Positions 8,566 to 16,745 of a DNA stretch of 64,000 nt are shown here, in pieces (the first letter of the stretch is position 1; each line of letters starts with the position of its first letter). This DNA comes from JBCBKU01 sp965267475 (GTDB lineage: Bacteria; Pseudomonadota; Alphaproteobacteria; Rhodobacterales; Rhodobacteraceae). Location: the NCBI GenBank assembly GCA_965267475.1, contig OZ254079.1, positions 1,054,001 to 1,118,000 on the forward strand, given 5' to 3'. Below the pieces are notes generated by a model. It made no database searches. It had not been told where the DNA came from and worked only from the letters and a program-made list of their open reading frames with translations. Both the position numbers and the translations under genes were made by a program.

Positions 8566-9431
8566 GCTCCGGATCGGATCAGGCTGCCCGCGCCGTGGTC
8601 AGTGAACAATTCCAGAAGGCAGGCATTCGGGATCCGCCCGTCCAGGATGACAACGGCCCGAACGCCGCCCTCGATGGCGGCCAGCGCGGTTTCTGTCTTG
8701 GGGATCATTCCGCCCGCAATTGTGCCGTCTGTCGTCATGGCTCGGACGGCGTCCGGCGTCAGTTCTGTGACGACCTCGCCTGACGCGTCTTTGACGCCTG
8801 GAACGTCGGTCAGCAGCAAAAGCCGGTCAGCCTTCAGGCTGGCCGCGATCGCGCCTGCCGCGGTATCACCGTTGACGTTGAACGTCTCGCCATTCCGTCC
8901 TGCGCCGATGGGCGCGATCACCGGGATCGTATCCACCTCGGCCATGCTGCGGAGAACGTCGGGGTTCATATCCGCGGGTGTTCCGACGAAGCCCAGGGCT
9001 GGATCTGTCTGATCGCAAACCATCAGGTTCGCGTCCTTGCCTGAAAGACCGATCGCCTGACCTCCCTCGGCATTGATCGCTTGTACGATCCGCTTGTTGA
9101 CGGAACCAGACAGGACCATCTCCACCACCTCGACCATGGCTGCGTCGGTCACGCGCTTGCCTGCCACGAACTCCGACTGGATCCCTAGCTTTTCGAGCAT
9201 CGCGTTGATCATTGGCCCGCCGCCGTGGACGATCACGGGGTTCATCCCCACCTGGCTCATCAGCACCACATCGCGCGCAAAGCCTGCCATGGCCTCATCA
9301 TCGCCCATGGCGTGGCCGCCCACCTTGATGACGACCGTGGCGCCATCATAGCGCTGGAGATAGGGCAGGGCCTCGCTCAACGTGCGGGCGGTGGCGATCC
9401 AATCGCGCTTCATGGCGTTCTGTGGTCTCAT
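8562..9431 (-). CDS. argB: Acetylglutamate kinase
   Basis: A 289-residue amino-acid kinase that phosphorylates N-acetyl-L-glutamate in arginine biosynthesis. The glycine-rich nucleotide loop VIKVGGHAM is near residue 35, the substrate segment NPVIVHGGGPMI near residue 63, and the C-terminal DGRIPNACLLELFTDHGAG is typical. The segment ARTLSEALPYLQRYDG at the N-terminus matches the arginine-sensitive type, in which an N-terminal helix mediates hexamer formation. It lies 46 bases downstream of yihA and overlaps the next gene by ATGA. The start could be the first ATG at 9431 or the sixth-residue Met at 9413. Confidence 0.95.
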   Translation of the reverse strand: MRPQNAMKRDWIATARTLSEALPYLQRYDGATVVIKVGGHAMGDDEAMAGFARDVVLMSQVGMNPVIVHGGGPMINAMLEKLGIQSEFVAGKRVTDAAMVEVVEMVLSGSVNKRIVQAINAEGGQAIGLSGKDANLMVCDQTDPALGFVGTPADMNPDVLRSMAEVDTIPVIAPIGAGRNGETFNVNGDTAAGAIAASLKADRLLLLTDVPGVKDASGEVVTELTPDAVRAMTTDGTIAGGMIPKTETALAAIEGGVRAVVILDGRIPNACLLELFTDHGAGSLIRSGA

Positions 9432-9477
9432 GGGTTGTCCCTTGGTGCGGGACTCCTAGCCCGGCGGACGCCTGCGC

Positions 9478-10122
9478 TCAAGTGATCGAGGCAATGGTTG
9501 CCCGCAGCGTGGCGATCCCGTTGCCCTTGGCCGAGGATGTGACGATCAACTGTGGAAAGGCCGCCGGATGCTTGGCCAGGGCATCCGAGACCTGGGTCAG
9601 AACCTTCGCGCGATCCGCCGCTTTCACTTTGTCGGCCTTGGTGAGGACGATCTGGAAGGTCACGGCGGATTTTCCCAGAAGGTCCAGGATCTCTTGATCG
9701 ACCTTCTTGATACCGTGCCGTGCATCAATCAGCAGGAAAACCCGGCGCAGGCTTGCCCGTCCTGCGAGATAAGCCTTCAAAAGGGCTTGCCAGCGTTCGA
9801 CAACGGGCAAGGGCGCATTTGCAAACCCGTATCCGGGAAGGTCGACCAGATAATGGCTGTCGCCCAGAGTGAAGAAATTGATCTCTTGCGTGCGACCAGG
9901 AGTGCCCGAGGTACGGGCGAGCGCGCGGCGTCCGGTCAGCGCATTGATTAAACTGGATTTTCCTACGTTGGACCGACCTGCAAATGCCAATTCGACCCGG
10001 TCCCCTGCGGGCAGTCCGTCAAGAGCCACGACGCCCTTTAGGAAGTCGATGTCTTTCTTGAAAAGCGCTGACGCCGCCTCAAGCTCGGGCGCATCAGGGT
10101 CCGGCGCTTCGGTGAACTGCAT
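9478..10122 (-). CDS. yihA: YihA/YsxC/EngB ribosome-biogenesis GTPase
   Basis: A 214-residue TRAFAC-class GTPase needed for late assembly of the 50S ribosomal subunit. All G motifs are intact: GRSNVGKSS (G1), DLPGYGFA (G3), TKADK (G4) and SSAKG (G5). The threonine of G2 lies in SGTPGRTQEINFF. The start at 10122 is MQFTEAPDP and overlaps the stop of the MOSC gene by one base (TGATG). A longer reading from 10206 lies inside the MOSC gene and was rejected. The order yidC, MOSC, yihA, argB is the common Rhodobacterales arrangement. Confidence 0.95.
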   Translation of the reverse strand: MQFTEAPDPDAPELEAASALFKKDIDFLKGVVALDGLPAGDRVELAFAGRSNVGKSSLINALTGRRALARTSGTPGRTQEINFFTLGDSHYLVDLPGYGFANAPLPVVERWQALLKAYLAGRASLRRVFLLIDARHGIKKVDQEILDLLGKSAVTFQIVLTKADKVKAADRAKVLTQVSDALAKHPAAFPQLIVTSSAKGNGIATLRATIASIT

Positions 10123-10859
10123 CAGTCCATCCGCACGGTATCGCCCAGCGAAACCTCTCCGGCCTGAACCACCCGGGCGTAGAGCCCCATGTTCCGGTGA
10201 CCCCATCCATCCTCAAGGGCCCGCAAAGTATTGGCGTCGCGCTGGCCTGTCTCCGGGTTGGCTTCGGTGGCGCGGCAACGTTCGATGGGCTCAACGCCTT
10301 CGAGCTTTGCCGTTCCAAGGGTAAATCGCTTACCGACCCATTCGAACTCTTCCCAGGGGCCAAGGCCGTCCAGAATGATGTTGCCGCGGAAGCGGCGGGT
10401 ATCTAACGCAATGCCGACCTTGTCGGACAGGGCCGCAATCGATGACCGGTTCTGGATCGAGATCCAGGGGTCAGGCACGTCAGTCATGCCGTGGCCCGGC
10501 GCGCGGATCAGCCGGGTGGGCGCACCACGTTCAGCCGGAACCAAAGGCGCCAGCCAGTTGACCAATGTGTCACCTTCTGTGTTCGGGTCGAAGCGGATCT
10601 CGCCCGCCCTGGGATGCGTCAGCGCGATCCTACCGCCCTCGGTCGTGGCTGAAATGGCCATGAGTTCGGGGGCCGAGGCACATTGCGCAAAGTTCTTGCG
10701 CGCCTGCCATTTCCCGGTGTCTTCAGTTGTGCCCCACATGACGGCCCAGGCCCGATCGCCCGGCATGGCTGCCTCTGGATCAAGCCCAGTGCGATCCAGC
10801 GCCTCGGACCCGACGCCCTTTATCGGGTGTCGCCGAATATCGCTGATCCGGCCCGTCAT
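10122..10859 (-). CDS. MOSC-domain protein
   Basis: A 245-residue protein with an N-terminal MOSC beta-barrel (ISDIRRHPIKGVGSE at residues 5-19) and a C-terminal MOSC domain. MOSC proteins handle sulfur or molybdenum cofactor chemistry, and some reduce N-hydroxylated compounds. No conserved cysteine is obvious in the C-terminal part. The ATG at 10859 overlaps the yidC stop (ATGA), which fixes the start; a much longer frame to 11195 lies within yidC. The substrate is unknown. Its placement between yidC and yihA is conserved in the order but gives no functional clue. Confidence 0.85.
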   Translation of the reverse strand: MTGRISDIRRHPIKGVGSEALDRTGLDPEAAMPGDRAWAVMWGTTEDTGKWQARKNFAQCASAPELMAISATTEGGRIALTHPRAGEIRFDPNTEGDTLVNWLAPLVPAERGAPTRLIRAPGHGMTDVPDPWISIQNRSSIAALSDKVGIALDTRRFRGNIILDGLGPWEEFEWVGKRFTLGTAKLEGVEPIERCRATEANPETGQRDANTLRALEDGWGHRNMGLYARVVQAGEVSLGDTVRMD

Positions 10860-12757
10860 TTCCCGTCGGTCGATTTTCGTTTGAAGCTTGCCAGAATGTT
10901 GCCGAAGACATCGGGCTTGTATCCTTGGCTGCGCATAATCGTGTATTGCTGGATGAAGGTGATCAGGTTGTTCGCGATCCAGTAGAGAACCAGACCCGAT
11001 GCGAAGGATCCCAGCATGAACATGAAGACCCAGGGCATCCAGGCAAAGATCATCGCTTGGGTCGGATCTGTCGGGGCCGGGTTCAGCTTCTGCTGAAGCC
11101 ACATGGATACACCCAGCACCAGCGGCATGATCCCAATGAAGATCAACGCCATGATCGTTTCGGGCTCGGGCCCGGCCCAGGGCAAGATACCCCAAAGGTT
11201 GAACAGCGAGGACGGGTCAGGCGCCGACAGATCACGAATCCAGCCGATCCAGGGTGCCTGTCGAAGCTCCAACGTGACGAAAATCACCTTGTATAGCGAG
11301 AAGAAGATCGGGATCTGGAACAGGATTGGCAAACAGCCCGAGGCGGGGTTCACCTTTTCCTTTTTGTAAAGCTCCATCATTTCCTGCTGAAGCTTCTGGC
11401 GGTCGTCGCCCGCGCGTTCCTTGATCTTCTCCATTTCGGGCTGAAGCTCTTTCATCTTCGCCATTGAGACATAGGACTTGTAAGCCAGCGGGAAGAGGAT
11501 TGCTTTAATGATCAGGGTCAGGCCGATGATTGCCCAGCCCATATTGCCGATAAGCAGATTCAACTCGTGCAGAAGCCAAAAGATCGGTTTCGTCAGGAAG
11601 AAGAACCAACCCCAGTCGATCGAGTCGATGAAACGGTAGATCCCGCCATCGCTCTCGCTGCCGAACCCGAGCCCATAGGCCAGTGACGTTCCAAGCCCGG
11701 CCGTCGTCTCATACCCGGCTTCATAGTTGCGAATGGTGTCCCATTCCTTCGCGCCGGCAAAAAGCTGCATTGTGACGGCCGCTGTGGCGCCGGGCGCGAC
11801 TTCCACCGTTTTGTGCATCGCGGTCGCACGGTAGATATCGCGTGACGCATCATGCTGAAACGCGGCGGTGAAAGCAGCATCGCCTGCGGGAACCAGCGTC
11901 GTCATCCAGTACTGGTCAGTAAAGCCCAGCCATCCATTGGCCTCGACCTCGACCACATCGGCCGCAGGCCCCCAGCGCGGGTCCGCGTCGGCATCGCGCA
12001 AGTTGTCATAATGGAACTCGTCCAGCTCTTCGCCGGTCTGGCGAATGGCGCCTTCATGCAGAATGAAAAAATTGCGCTGGTCAGAGGGTTCGCCATGGCG
12101 GTTGATCAGGCCGTAGGGCGCAAGGCGGACAGCTTCGGCGCCGGTATTGGTCACGGATTGCGTGACTGAGAACATGTAATCCTGGTCGACCGAGATGGTG
12201 CGCCGAAAGCTTTGGCCCTTGCTGTTGTTCCAGCCAAGCACGACGTCAGACCCCGGGGCCAGGGTTTCGCCTTCGACAAGGGTCCAAACCGTTGCCGGAT
12301 TGGGCACATCGTCCACGGCCAGTGCACCGCCTTGGGCCCATCCGAAAAGCGCGTAGTAAGCCTCGATCTGGCCTTCCGGCTTCAAAAGCTGGACGATCTC
12401 GGCATCCGCATCAAGCGAGGTTCGGTACTTCTTCAGCGACAGGTTATCAAGTCGCCCACCCAGAAGCGAAATGGACCCGGTAAGGCTTGGGGTTTCGATG
12501 GCAACCGTGGGAATATTTGCTGCGTTTTCAGGTGCTTGCTGCGGAACGACCGCGTTCGGATCGGCTGCGACCGACGGTGTCCCAGAGGTGCTTTCGGTCG
12601 CGCCCGGCACGGCCGCGCCGGGGACCAGCTCGGCACCGGACTGTTCGGTCGTCGGGGTGGTCGGCGGCTCTTCCGGCGGGAAGAGCACAAACCAGACAAG
12701 GATCACCAAAAAACTTAAGGCTGTCGCCAGGATCAGGTTCTTATTCTGATCATCCAT
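10856..12757 (-). CDS. yidC: Membrane protein insertase YidC
   Basis: A 633-residue inner-membrane insertase that integrates membrane proteins alone or with SecYEG. The first transmembrane helix is at about residues 7-26, followed by a long periplasmic beta-sandwich domain to about residue 350. The five-helix core begins near residue 365; cytoplasmic loop segments such as KMKELQPEMEKIKERAGDD and the tail IQQYTIMRSQG are characteristic. The Pro/Thr/Glu-rich linker after the first helix is typical of alphaproteobacteria. The start at 12757 (MDDQNKN) is preferred over 12787. In most relatives rpmH, rnpA and yidD lie directly upstream; here they are about 9.5 kb away. Confidence 0.96.
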   Translation of the reverse strand: MDDQNKNLILATALSFLVILVWFVLFPPEEPPTTPTTEQSGAELVPGAAVPGATESTSGTPSVAADPNAVVPQQAPENAANIPTVAIETPSLTGSISLLGGRLDNLSLKKYRTSLDADAEIVQLLKPEGQIEAYYALFGWAQGGALAVDDVPNPATVWTLVEGETLAPGSDVVLGWNNSKGQSFRRTISVDQDYMFSVTQSVTNTGAEAVRLAPYGLINRHGEPSDQRNFFILHEGAIRQTGEELDEFHYDNLRDADADPRWGPAADVVEVEANGWLGFTDQYWMTTLVPAGDAAFTAAFQHDASRDIYRATAMHKTVEVAPGATAAVTMQLFAGAKEWDTIRNYEAGYETTAGLGTSLAYGLGFGSESDGGIYRFIDSIDWGWFFFLTKPIFWLLHELNLLIGNMGWAIIGLTLIIKAILFPLAYKSYVSMAKMKELQPEMEKIKERAGDDRQKLQQEMMELYKKEKVNPASGCLPILFQIPIFFSLYKVIFVTLELRQAPWIGWIRDLSAPDPSSLFNLWGILPWAGPEPETIMALIFIGIMPLVLGVSMWLQQKLNPAPTDPTQAMIFAWMPWVFMFMLGSFASGLVLYWIANNLITFIQQYTIMRSQGYKPDVFGNILASFKRKSTDGK

Positions 12758-13012
12758 GCGGTCCCACCAATGTCCGTGATAGATCAAGGGGGTTCAACAG
12801 GGACAGACCCGGAAGGTCAAGTCAAATTCCGGGGAAAGACGGCCATTTCGCCAAATGCTGGCTCTGCCTCCTGGTGACTGCCGATCGCGCAATAGTCGCT
12901 GTTTCTACGTGGGACAGAAGGGCGCGCAGTGGCGCATGGCGACCGTGGCCCGCGACGCCGATCCTTCGATACCTGGGCTCCGTGCGCGCCTTCGTCCGGG
13001 ATTCCTTTGTAA
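12758..13012. other. Gene-free interval upstream of yidC
   Basis: This 255-base stretch lies between the yidC start and the stop of the EAL gene, where yidD would normally be found. I see no convincing coding sequence, RNA or palindrome. It is the natural place to look for a rearrangement junction and for the yidC promoter. Confidence 0.4.
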
Positions 13013-14581
13013 CTACTGCGTTCGCCGGTTCGCCGCGGCCCTCATCAACGGGCTTTGCGCGTCGGCGACTTTGCGTTGATGGTCTTCCATCCATTGCGCG
13101 GTATCCGAAAACGGCATGGGGCGTCCGATGCTGTAGCCTTGCACATGTCCGCAGCCCAATTGCGCAAGCATCGCATGTTCACCGACGCTTTCGACGCCTT
13201 CGGCCAGCGTATCAAGCTCCAGCCGTTCCGCCAGGGTCAGGATGGCCGCCACCATCCCCTGCTGATCGCGATCCGTATCGACATTGGTCACAAAGGAACG
13301 GTCGATCTTGATCCGGTCGACCAGGAACCGCCGGATATTTCCAATCGACGCATGGCCGGTACCGAAATCGTCGAGATCGATGTTGCACCCCAATTCCGAC
13401 AACGCGCTGAGGTTGCGAATGATCACGTCGTTGTCCGTCTCGGCAATCACGGTTTCCAGAACTTCGATCGCAAGCCTGTCGGGCGTCATGTCGAAGCGAT
13501 CCAGCTCCCAGATCAATTTGTCGACCAGCTGAGGGTTGCGGAGTTCGTCGATTGAGAAATTCACACCTACGGTGGGGACATCCACGCCGGTGCGTCCCCA
13601 TTCTCGAAGGGCGGACAGCGCGTCGTACAGCATGACCTCGCTCAGCCTTTGGGTGAGACCCGAGGCTTCGATCAGGGGCAGAAAGTCACCAGGCGCGATA
13701 ATGCCGCGATCGGGGTGAATCCACCGCGCAAGCGCCTCAAACCCAGTGACCTCTCCGGTGTTCGTCGAGACCTGCGGCTGAAACCAGGCGCGGATGCCGC
13801 CATTGTCGAGCGCTTCGGAAATCTCCGCCGCCAAGGTGCCACGAGCCCGGACCCGTGTCTGCATCTCGGGCGAAAACGCCCTAACAGTCCCGTGGCCACG
13901 GGCTTGCGCCTCGTCCAGAGCAAACAGCGCCGAGGACAAAATGGATTCCCCCGTCTTCTCGGTCGCGCGCTCGCGCGAGCAAAACCCGATTGAGACGCTG
14001 ACATAGACCCGAAGGCCGTCAACGCTGATCGGCGCTTCAAAGGCTTTCTGGATCCGCGCAGCCATTTGGATCAGGGTCTCGACGTCGTTCCTTCGGATCG
14101 GGGCCAATCCGATCCCGAATATCGGTCCTTCCAGACGCGCGACGAGATCTTCGTCCCGCATCGTCGATTTTATGCGATCAGATGTGGCGACAAGCACCCG
14201 ATCCTGCCCTGCCGTGCCCACCCGTTTCACGAGCACATCAAATTCATCAATCACAACGGTGAAGGCGGTTGTGGTGTGGCCCGTTTCATCAACGCGTAAC
14301 AAAGCTTCGTCGAGGAACGACACAAGCGAATCGCGAAAGGGCAAACCCGTTGTCGCATCGCGCATCACATGCGACGACCCGTCCCGAACCGTATAAAGGC
14401 CACCCAGCCCAAGGACGGCGGGAATGGCGATGGCGATCAATAGCAACGCCGCTTCACCACCAAGCCAGTATCCGCCCAGAGTTAGTGCAGGCAGGAAGGC
14501 CAATAGTTGCGGGCCCAGGATCCAGGAACGCACCAGGTCGCGTAGGCCAGCCAGGTCTTGGGCGGGTTTTGATGAAGGCAC
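13013..14581 (-). CDS. Membrane-anchored cyclic-di-GMP phosphodiesterase with degenerate GGDEF domain
   Basis: A 522-residue protein with two or three N-terminal transmembrane helices (about residues 20-68), a GGDEF-like domain (about 70-235) and an EAL domain (about 245-505). The GGDEF active-site loop reads RLEGPIFGIG, so diguanylate cyclase activity should be lost. The EAL domain keeps FEALARW, VNFSIDEL, the Glu of EVLE, DDFGTGHAS, IKIDRSFV and AEGVES, so hydrolysis of cyclic di-GMP is expected. The His in DDFGTGHAS replaces the usual Tyr. It stands alone on the minus strand between yidC and ttcA. The signal it senses is unknown. Confidence 0.9.
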   Translation of the reverse strand: MPSSKPAQDLAGLRDLVRSWILGPQLLAFLPALTLGGYWLGGEAALLLIAIAIPAVLGLGGLYTVRDGSSHVMRDATTGLPFRDSLVSFLDEALLRVDETGHTTTAFTVVIDEFDVLVKRVGTAGQDRVLVATSDRIKSTMRDEDLVARLEGPIFGIGLAPIRRNDVETLIQMAARIQKAFEAPISVDGLRVYVSVSIGFCSRERATEKTGESILSSALFALDEAQARGHGTVRAFSPEMQTRVRARGTLAAEISEALDNGGIRAWFQPQVSTNTGEVTGFEALARWIHPDRGIIAPGDFLPLIEASGLTQRLSEVMLYDALSALREWGRTGVDVPTVGVNFSIDELRNPQLVDKLIWELDRFDMTPDRLAIEVLETVIAETDNDVIIRNLSALSELGCNIDLDDFGTGHASIGNIRRFLVDRIKIDRSFVTNVDTDRDQQGMVAAILTLAERLELDTLAEGVESVGEHAMLAQLGCGHVQGYSIGRPMPFSDTAQWMEDHQRKVADAQSPLMRAAANRRTQ

Positions 14582-14653
14582 GAGACAGTCTCCGACCGAG
14601 AGGACCGGATCGGCCCCCGCGTCGCAATCTAGACACAGGATGTCATTTGATCG

Positions 14654-15505
14654 TTAACGGCTGTCCAACTCGTCCTTTTCGATGTTTCGCATAAGTCCTG
14701 CAAAATCGAAGAGTTCCGGGTCAAGAAGGTGGGACGGACGCACGTTCGTCAACGCGCGGAACAGCACTTGTCGACGCCCTGGGCGTTTCGTTTCCCATTC
14801 GTCCAGCATCTTCTTGACCTGCTGGCGTTGCAGCCCGTCCTGGCTTCCGCACAGGTCGCAAGGTATGATTGGATAGGCCATGGCACGAGCAAAACGGTCG
14901 CAATCGACCTCGGCCACATGGGCCAGTGGTCGATAAACAAATACATCGCCGTCTTCGTTCAGAAGCTTGGGCGGCATGGTCGAAAGCCGCCCTCCGTGGA
15001 AGAGGTTCATGAAGAACGTCTCCAGAATGTCATCCCGATGATGACCAAGGACAACGGCCGAACAGCCTTCTTCTCGTGCGATCCGGTACAGATTGCCGCG
15101 CCGCAAGCGCGAACAGAGCGCGCAATAGGTCCGGCCCGCAGGTACCTTGTCGGTCACGATGGAAAAGGTGTCCTGAAACTCGATCCGGTGGGGGACGCCC
15201 CGGGCCTTCAAGAACTCGGGCAGAACCGTCGCCGGAAACCCGGGCTGCCCCTGATCCAGGTTGCAGGCCAGAAGATCGACGGGCAAAAGCCCGCGCCACT
15301 TAAGCTCGTACAGAGCGGCCAGAAGGGTATAGCTGTCCTTTCCGCCAGACAGGCAGACCAGCCAACGCGCATCGCGCTCGATCATGCCATAGGCGTCGAT
15401 CGCCTCGCGCGTCTGGCGCACGATCCGTTTCCGCAGCTTCTTGAACTCGGTGGTCGAGGGAGCGCCGTGGAACAGCGGATGAATATCGTCAACATCATCG
15501 AGCAT
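14654..15505 (-). CDS. ttcA: tRNA 2-thiocytidine(32) synthetase TtcA
   Basis: A 283-residue PP-loop ATPase that installs 2-thiocytidine at position 32 of some tRNAs using a 4Fe-4S cluster. The PP-loop SGGKDSYTLL is near residue 53. The cluster cysteines are in CALCSRLRRG near residue 128 and in IPCDLCGSQ near residue 220. GHHRDDILETFFMN is also characteristic. Length and motif order match TtcA rather than TilS. The start at 15505 is the first ATG. tRNA-Arg(ACG), a known TtcA substrate type in enterobacteria, is encoded at 26942 in this window. Confidence 0.94.
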   Translation of the reverse strand: MLDDVDDIHPLFHGAPSTTEFKKLRKRIVRQTREAIDAYGMIERDARWLVCLSGGKDSYTLLAALYELKWRGLLPVDLLACNLDQGQPGFPATVLPEFLKARGVPHRIEFQDTFSIVTDKVPAGRTYCALCSRLRRGNLYRIAREEGCSAVVLGHHRDDILETFFMNLFHGGRLSTMPPKLLNEDGDVFVYRPLAHVAEVDCDRFARAMAYPIIPCDLCGSQDGLQRQQVKKMLDEWETKRPGRRQVLFRALTNVRPSHLLDPELFDFAGLMRNIEKDELDSR

Positions 15506-15594
15506 GGGCGGGGCCTAACCGAGCCGCCGCAATCGGGCAAGTCCTGCGCCCGGATATCCACCTTTCGATGGATTGTGCGCCCGATCGCTTCTTT

Positions 15595-15999
15595 TTAGAT
15601 TTTGGTCACCGGGCGGGACGCCGCGATAAGTGCCCCGCGGGACGTCAGACCCAACCGACCCAGAATTGCGTGGACGTGATCTTTGACCGTGGCAATCGAT
15701 ATTCCGAGTTCGCGGGCGATGTCCCGATTGGATCGCCCGTCAAGGATCAGGCACGCCACATCTCTCTGCCTCGGCGTAAGGGGTTCCAAAAGCGCGCTAT
15801 CGTCCGTCGTCTCGGTTATCGTCACAAGTGGCGCGCCAATTTGGCGGCTTGCGTCCAGATCGACGCGCAAGCGGGTGCCCGGCCTGGCCACGTCTGCCAG
15901 CGCGGCCAACACACCTGTGGGCACGGCATGCGGCGGGTCGTTCTCCAGAACCTCCAGCGCCTGGGACAAGGCAGATAGTGTTTTCGGATCAACCGGCAT
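15595..15999 (-). CDS. Small LuxR-type HTH regulator
   Basis: A 134-residue protein ending in a LuxR/FixJ-type DNA-binding domain: LTPRQRDVACLILDGRSNRD, then ARELGISIATVKDHVHAI, near residues 73-115. The N-terminal 65 residues match no sensor domain I recognise, and no phosphorylation site is evident. Its start codon is only 14 bases from the oppositely oriented start of the NTF2-like gene, so the two 5' leaders must overlap or be absent. The arrangement suggests that it controls the divergent pair, and possibly mtnA downstream of them, but no operator was identified. Confidence 0.85.
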   Translation of the reverse strand: MPVDPKTLSALSQALEVLENDPPHAVPTGVLAALADVARPGTRLRVDLDASRQIGAPLVTITETTDDSALLEPLTPRQRDVACLILDGRSNRDIARELGISIATVKDHVHAILGRLGLTSRGALIAASRPVTKI

Positions 16000-16013
16000 G
16001 GAAAGGCCCCTTG

Positions 16014-16385
16014 ATGAATGAACTTCCAGTAGAGATCACAAACTTCTTCCTGGCAATGCAGGCAGGCCCCCCGGGGATCGAGCGTTTGAAGGCCATGTTT
16101 GCGGCCGATGCCGTCTATTCCGAGCCGTTCTCGGGCGGCGACACGCCCCATCGCGGGCCAGACGCCATTGCCGCAGCCTTTACAGCCAGCCGGACAGAGG
16201 CATTTGACGATGCGGTGATCCATCTGGGCGCGGTCGAAGTGGTGGGTGAGGACATCATCGTGCACTGGACTTGCATCTCTCAGGCGATTCCGGGTGGTCA
16301 GGGAAGCGGCAAGAACGTCTTCCGAATGAAAGACGGAAAAATCGCGTCGCTCGTGACCACTTTGGATGCGGGACCGGGCGAATGA
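16014..16385 (+). CDS. NTF2/SnoaL-like small protein
   Basis: A 123-residue protein with an NTF2-like cone fold signature: EITNFFLAMQAG, LKAMFAADAVYSEPFSGGD, GPDAIAAAF and the C-terminal NVFRMKDGKIASLVTTLD. Members include ketosteroid isomerase-like enzymes and ligand-binding proteins, so the function cannot be assigned. The start at 16014 is preceded by GAAAGG at suitable spacing. It overlaps the following DUF1801 gene by ATGA, so the two are co-translated, and it faces the LuxR-type gene. Confidence 0.8.
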   Translation: MNELPVEITNFFLAMQAGPPGIERLKAMFAADAVYSEPFSGGDTPHRGPDAIAAAFTASRTEAFDDAVIHLGAVEVVGEDIIVHWTCISQAIPGGQGSGKNVFRMKDGKIASLVTTLDAGPGE

Positions 16386-16741
16386 GCACCTCAGACGTCG
16401 ATGCCTGGATGGCGTCCTATGACAATCCGATGAAACCGGTGGTTCAGGCCATGCGCGAGGTGATCTTGAAAGCGGACCCGCGGCTTGAAGAAACCATCAA
16501 GTGGCAGGCGCCCACATTCACCTACAAGGGCAATCTGGCCAGCTTCTTTCCCAAGTCGAAGAAACATGCCTCGCTGATGTTTCACCAAGGCGCGACGATC
16601 AAAGGTAACTTCCCGAACCTGGTGGGCGAGGGAAAGGAAGCGCGGTCCTTCAAAGTGACGGACCTCGCCGATCTTGATGCCAAACGGGACGAGCTTCAGG
16701 CGATTTGCGTGGCCTGGTGCAACCAGAAGGACGCCGGATAG
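16382..16741 (+). CDS. DUF1801 (YdhG-like) protein
   Basis: A 119-residue protein of the DUF1801 fold. Typical segments are VVQAMREVILKADPRLEETI, KWQAPTFTYKGNLASFF and HASLMFHQGA. Members include iron-chaperone-like proteins (frataxin-fold) and proteins of unknown role. It overlaps the NTF2-like gene by four bases, and its stop lies four bases from the convergent mtnA stop. The biochemical role is unknown. Confidence 0.82.
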   Translation: MSTSDVDAWMASYDNPMKPVVQAMREVILKADPRLEETIKWQAPTFTYKGNLASFFPKSKKHASLMFHQGATIKGNFPNLVGEGKEARSFKVTDLADLDAKRDELQAICVAWCNQKDAG

Positions 16742-16745
16742 GCCG

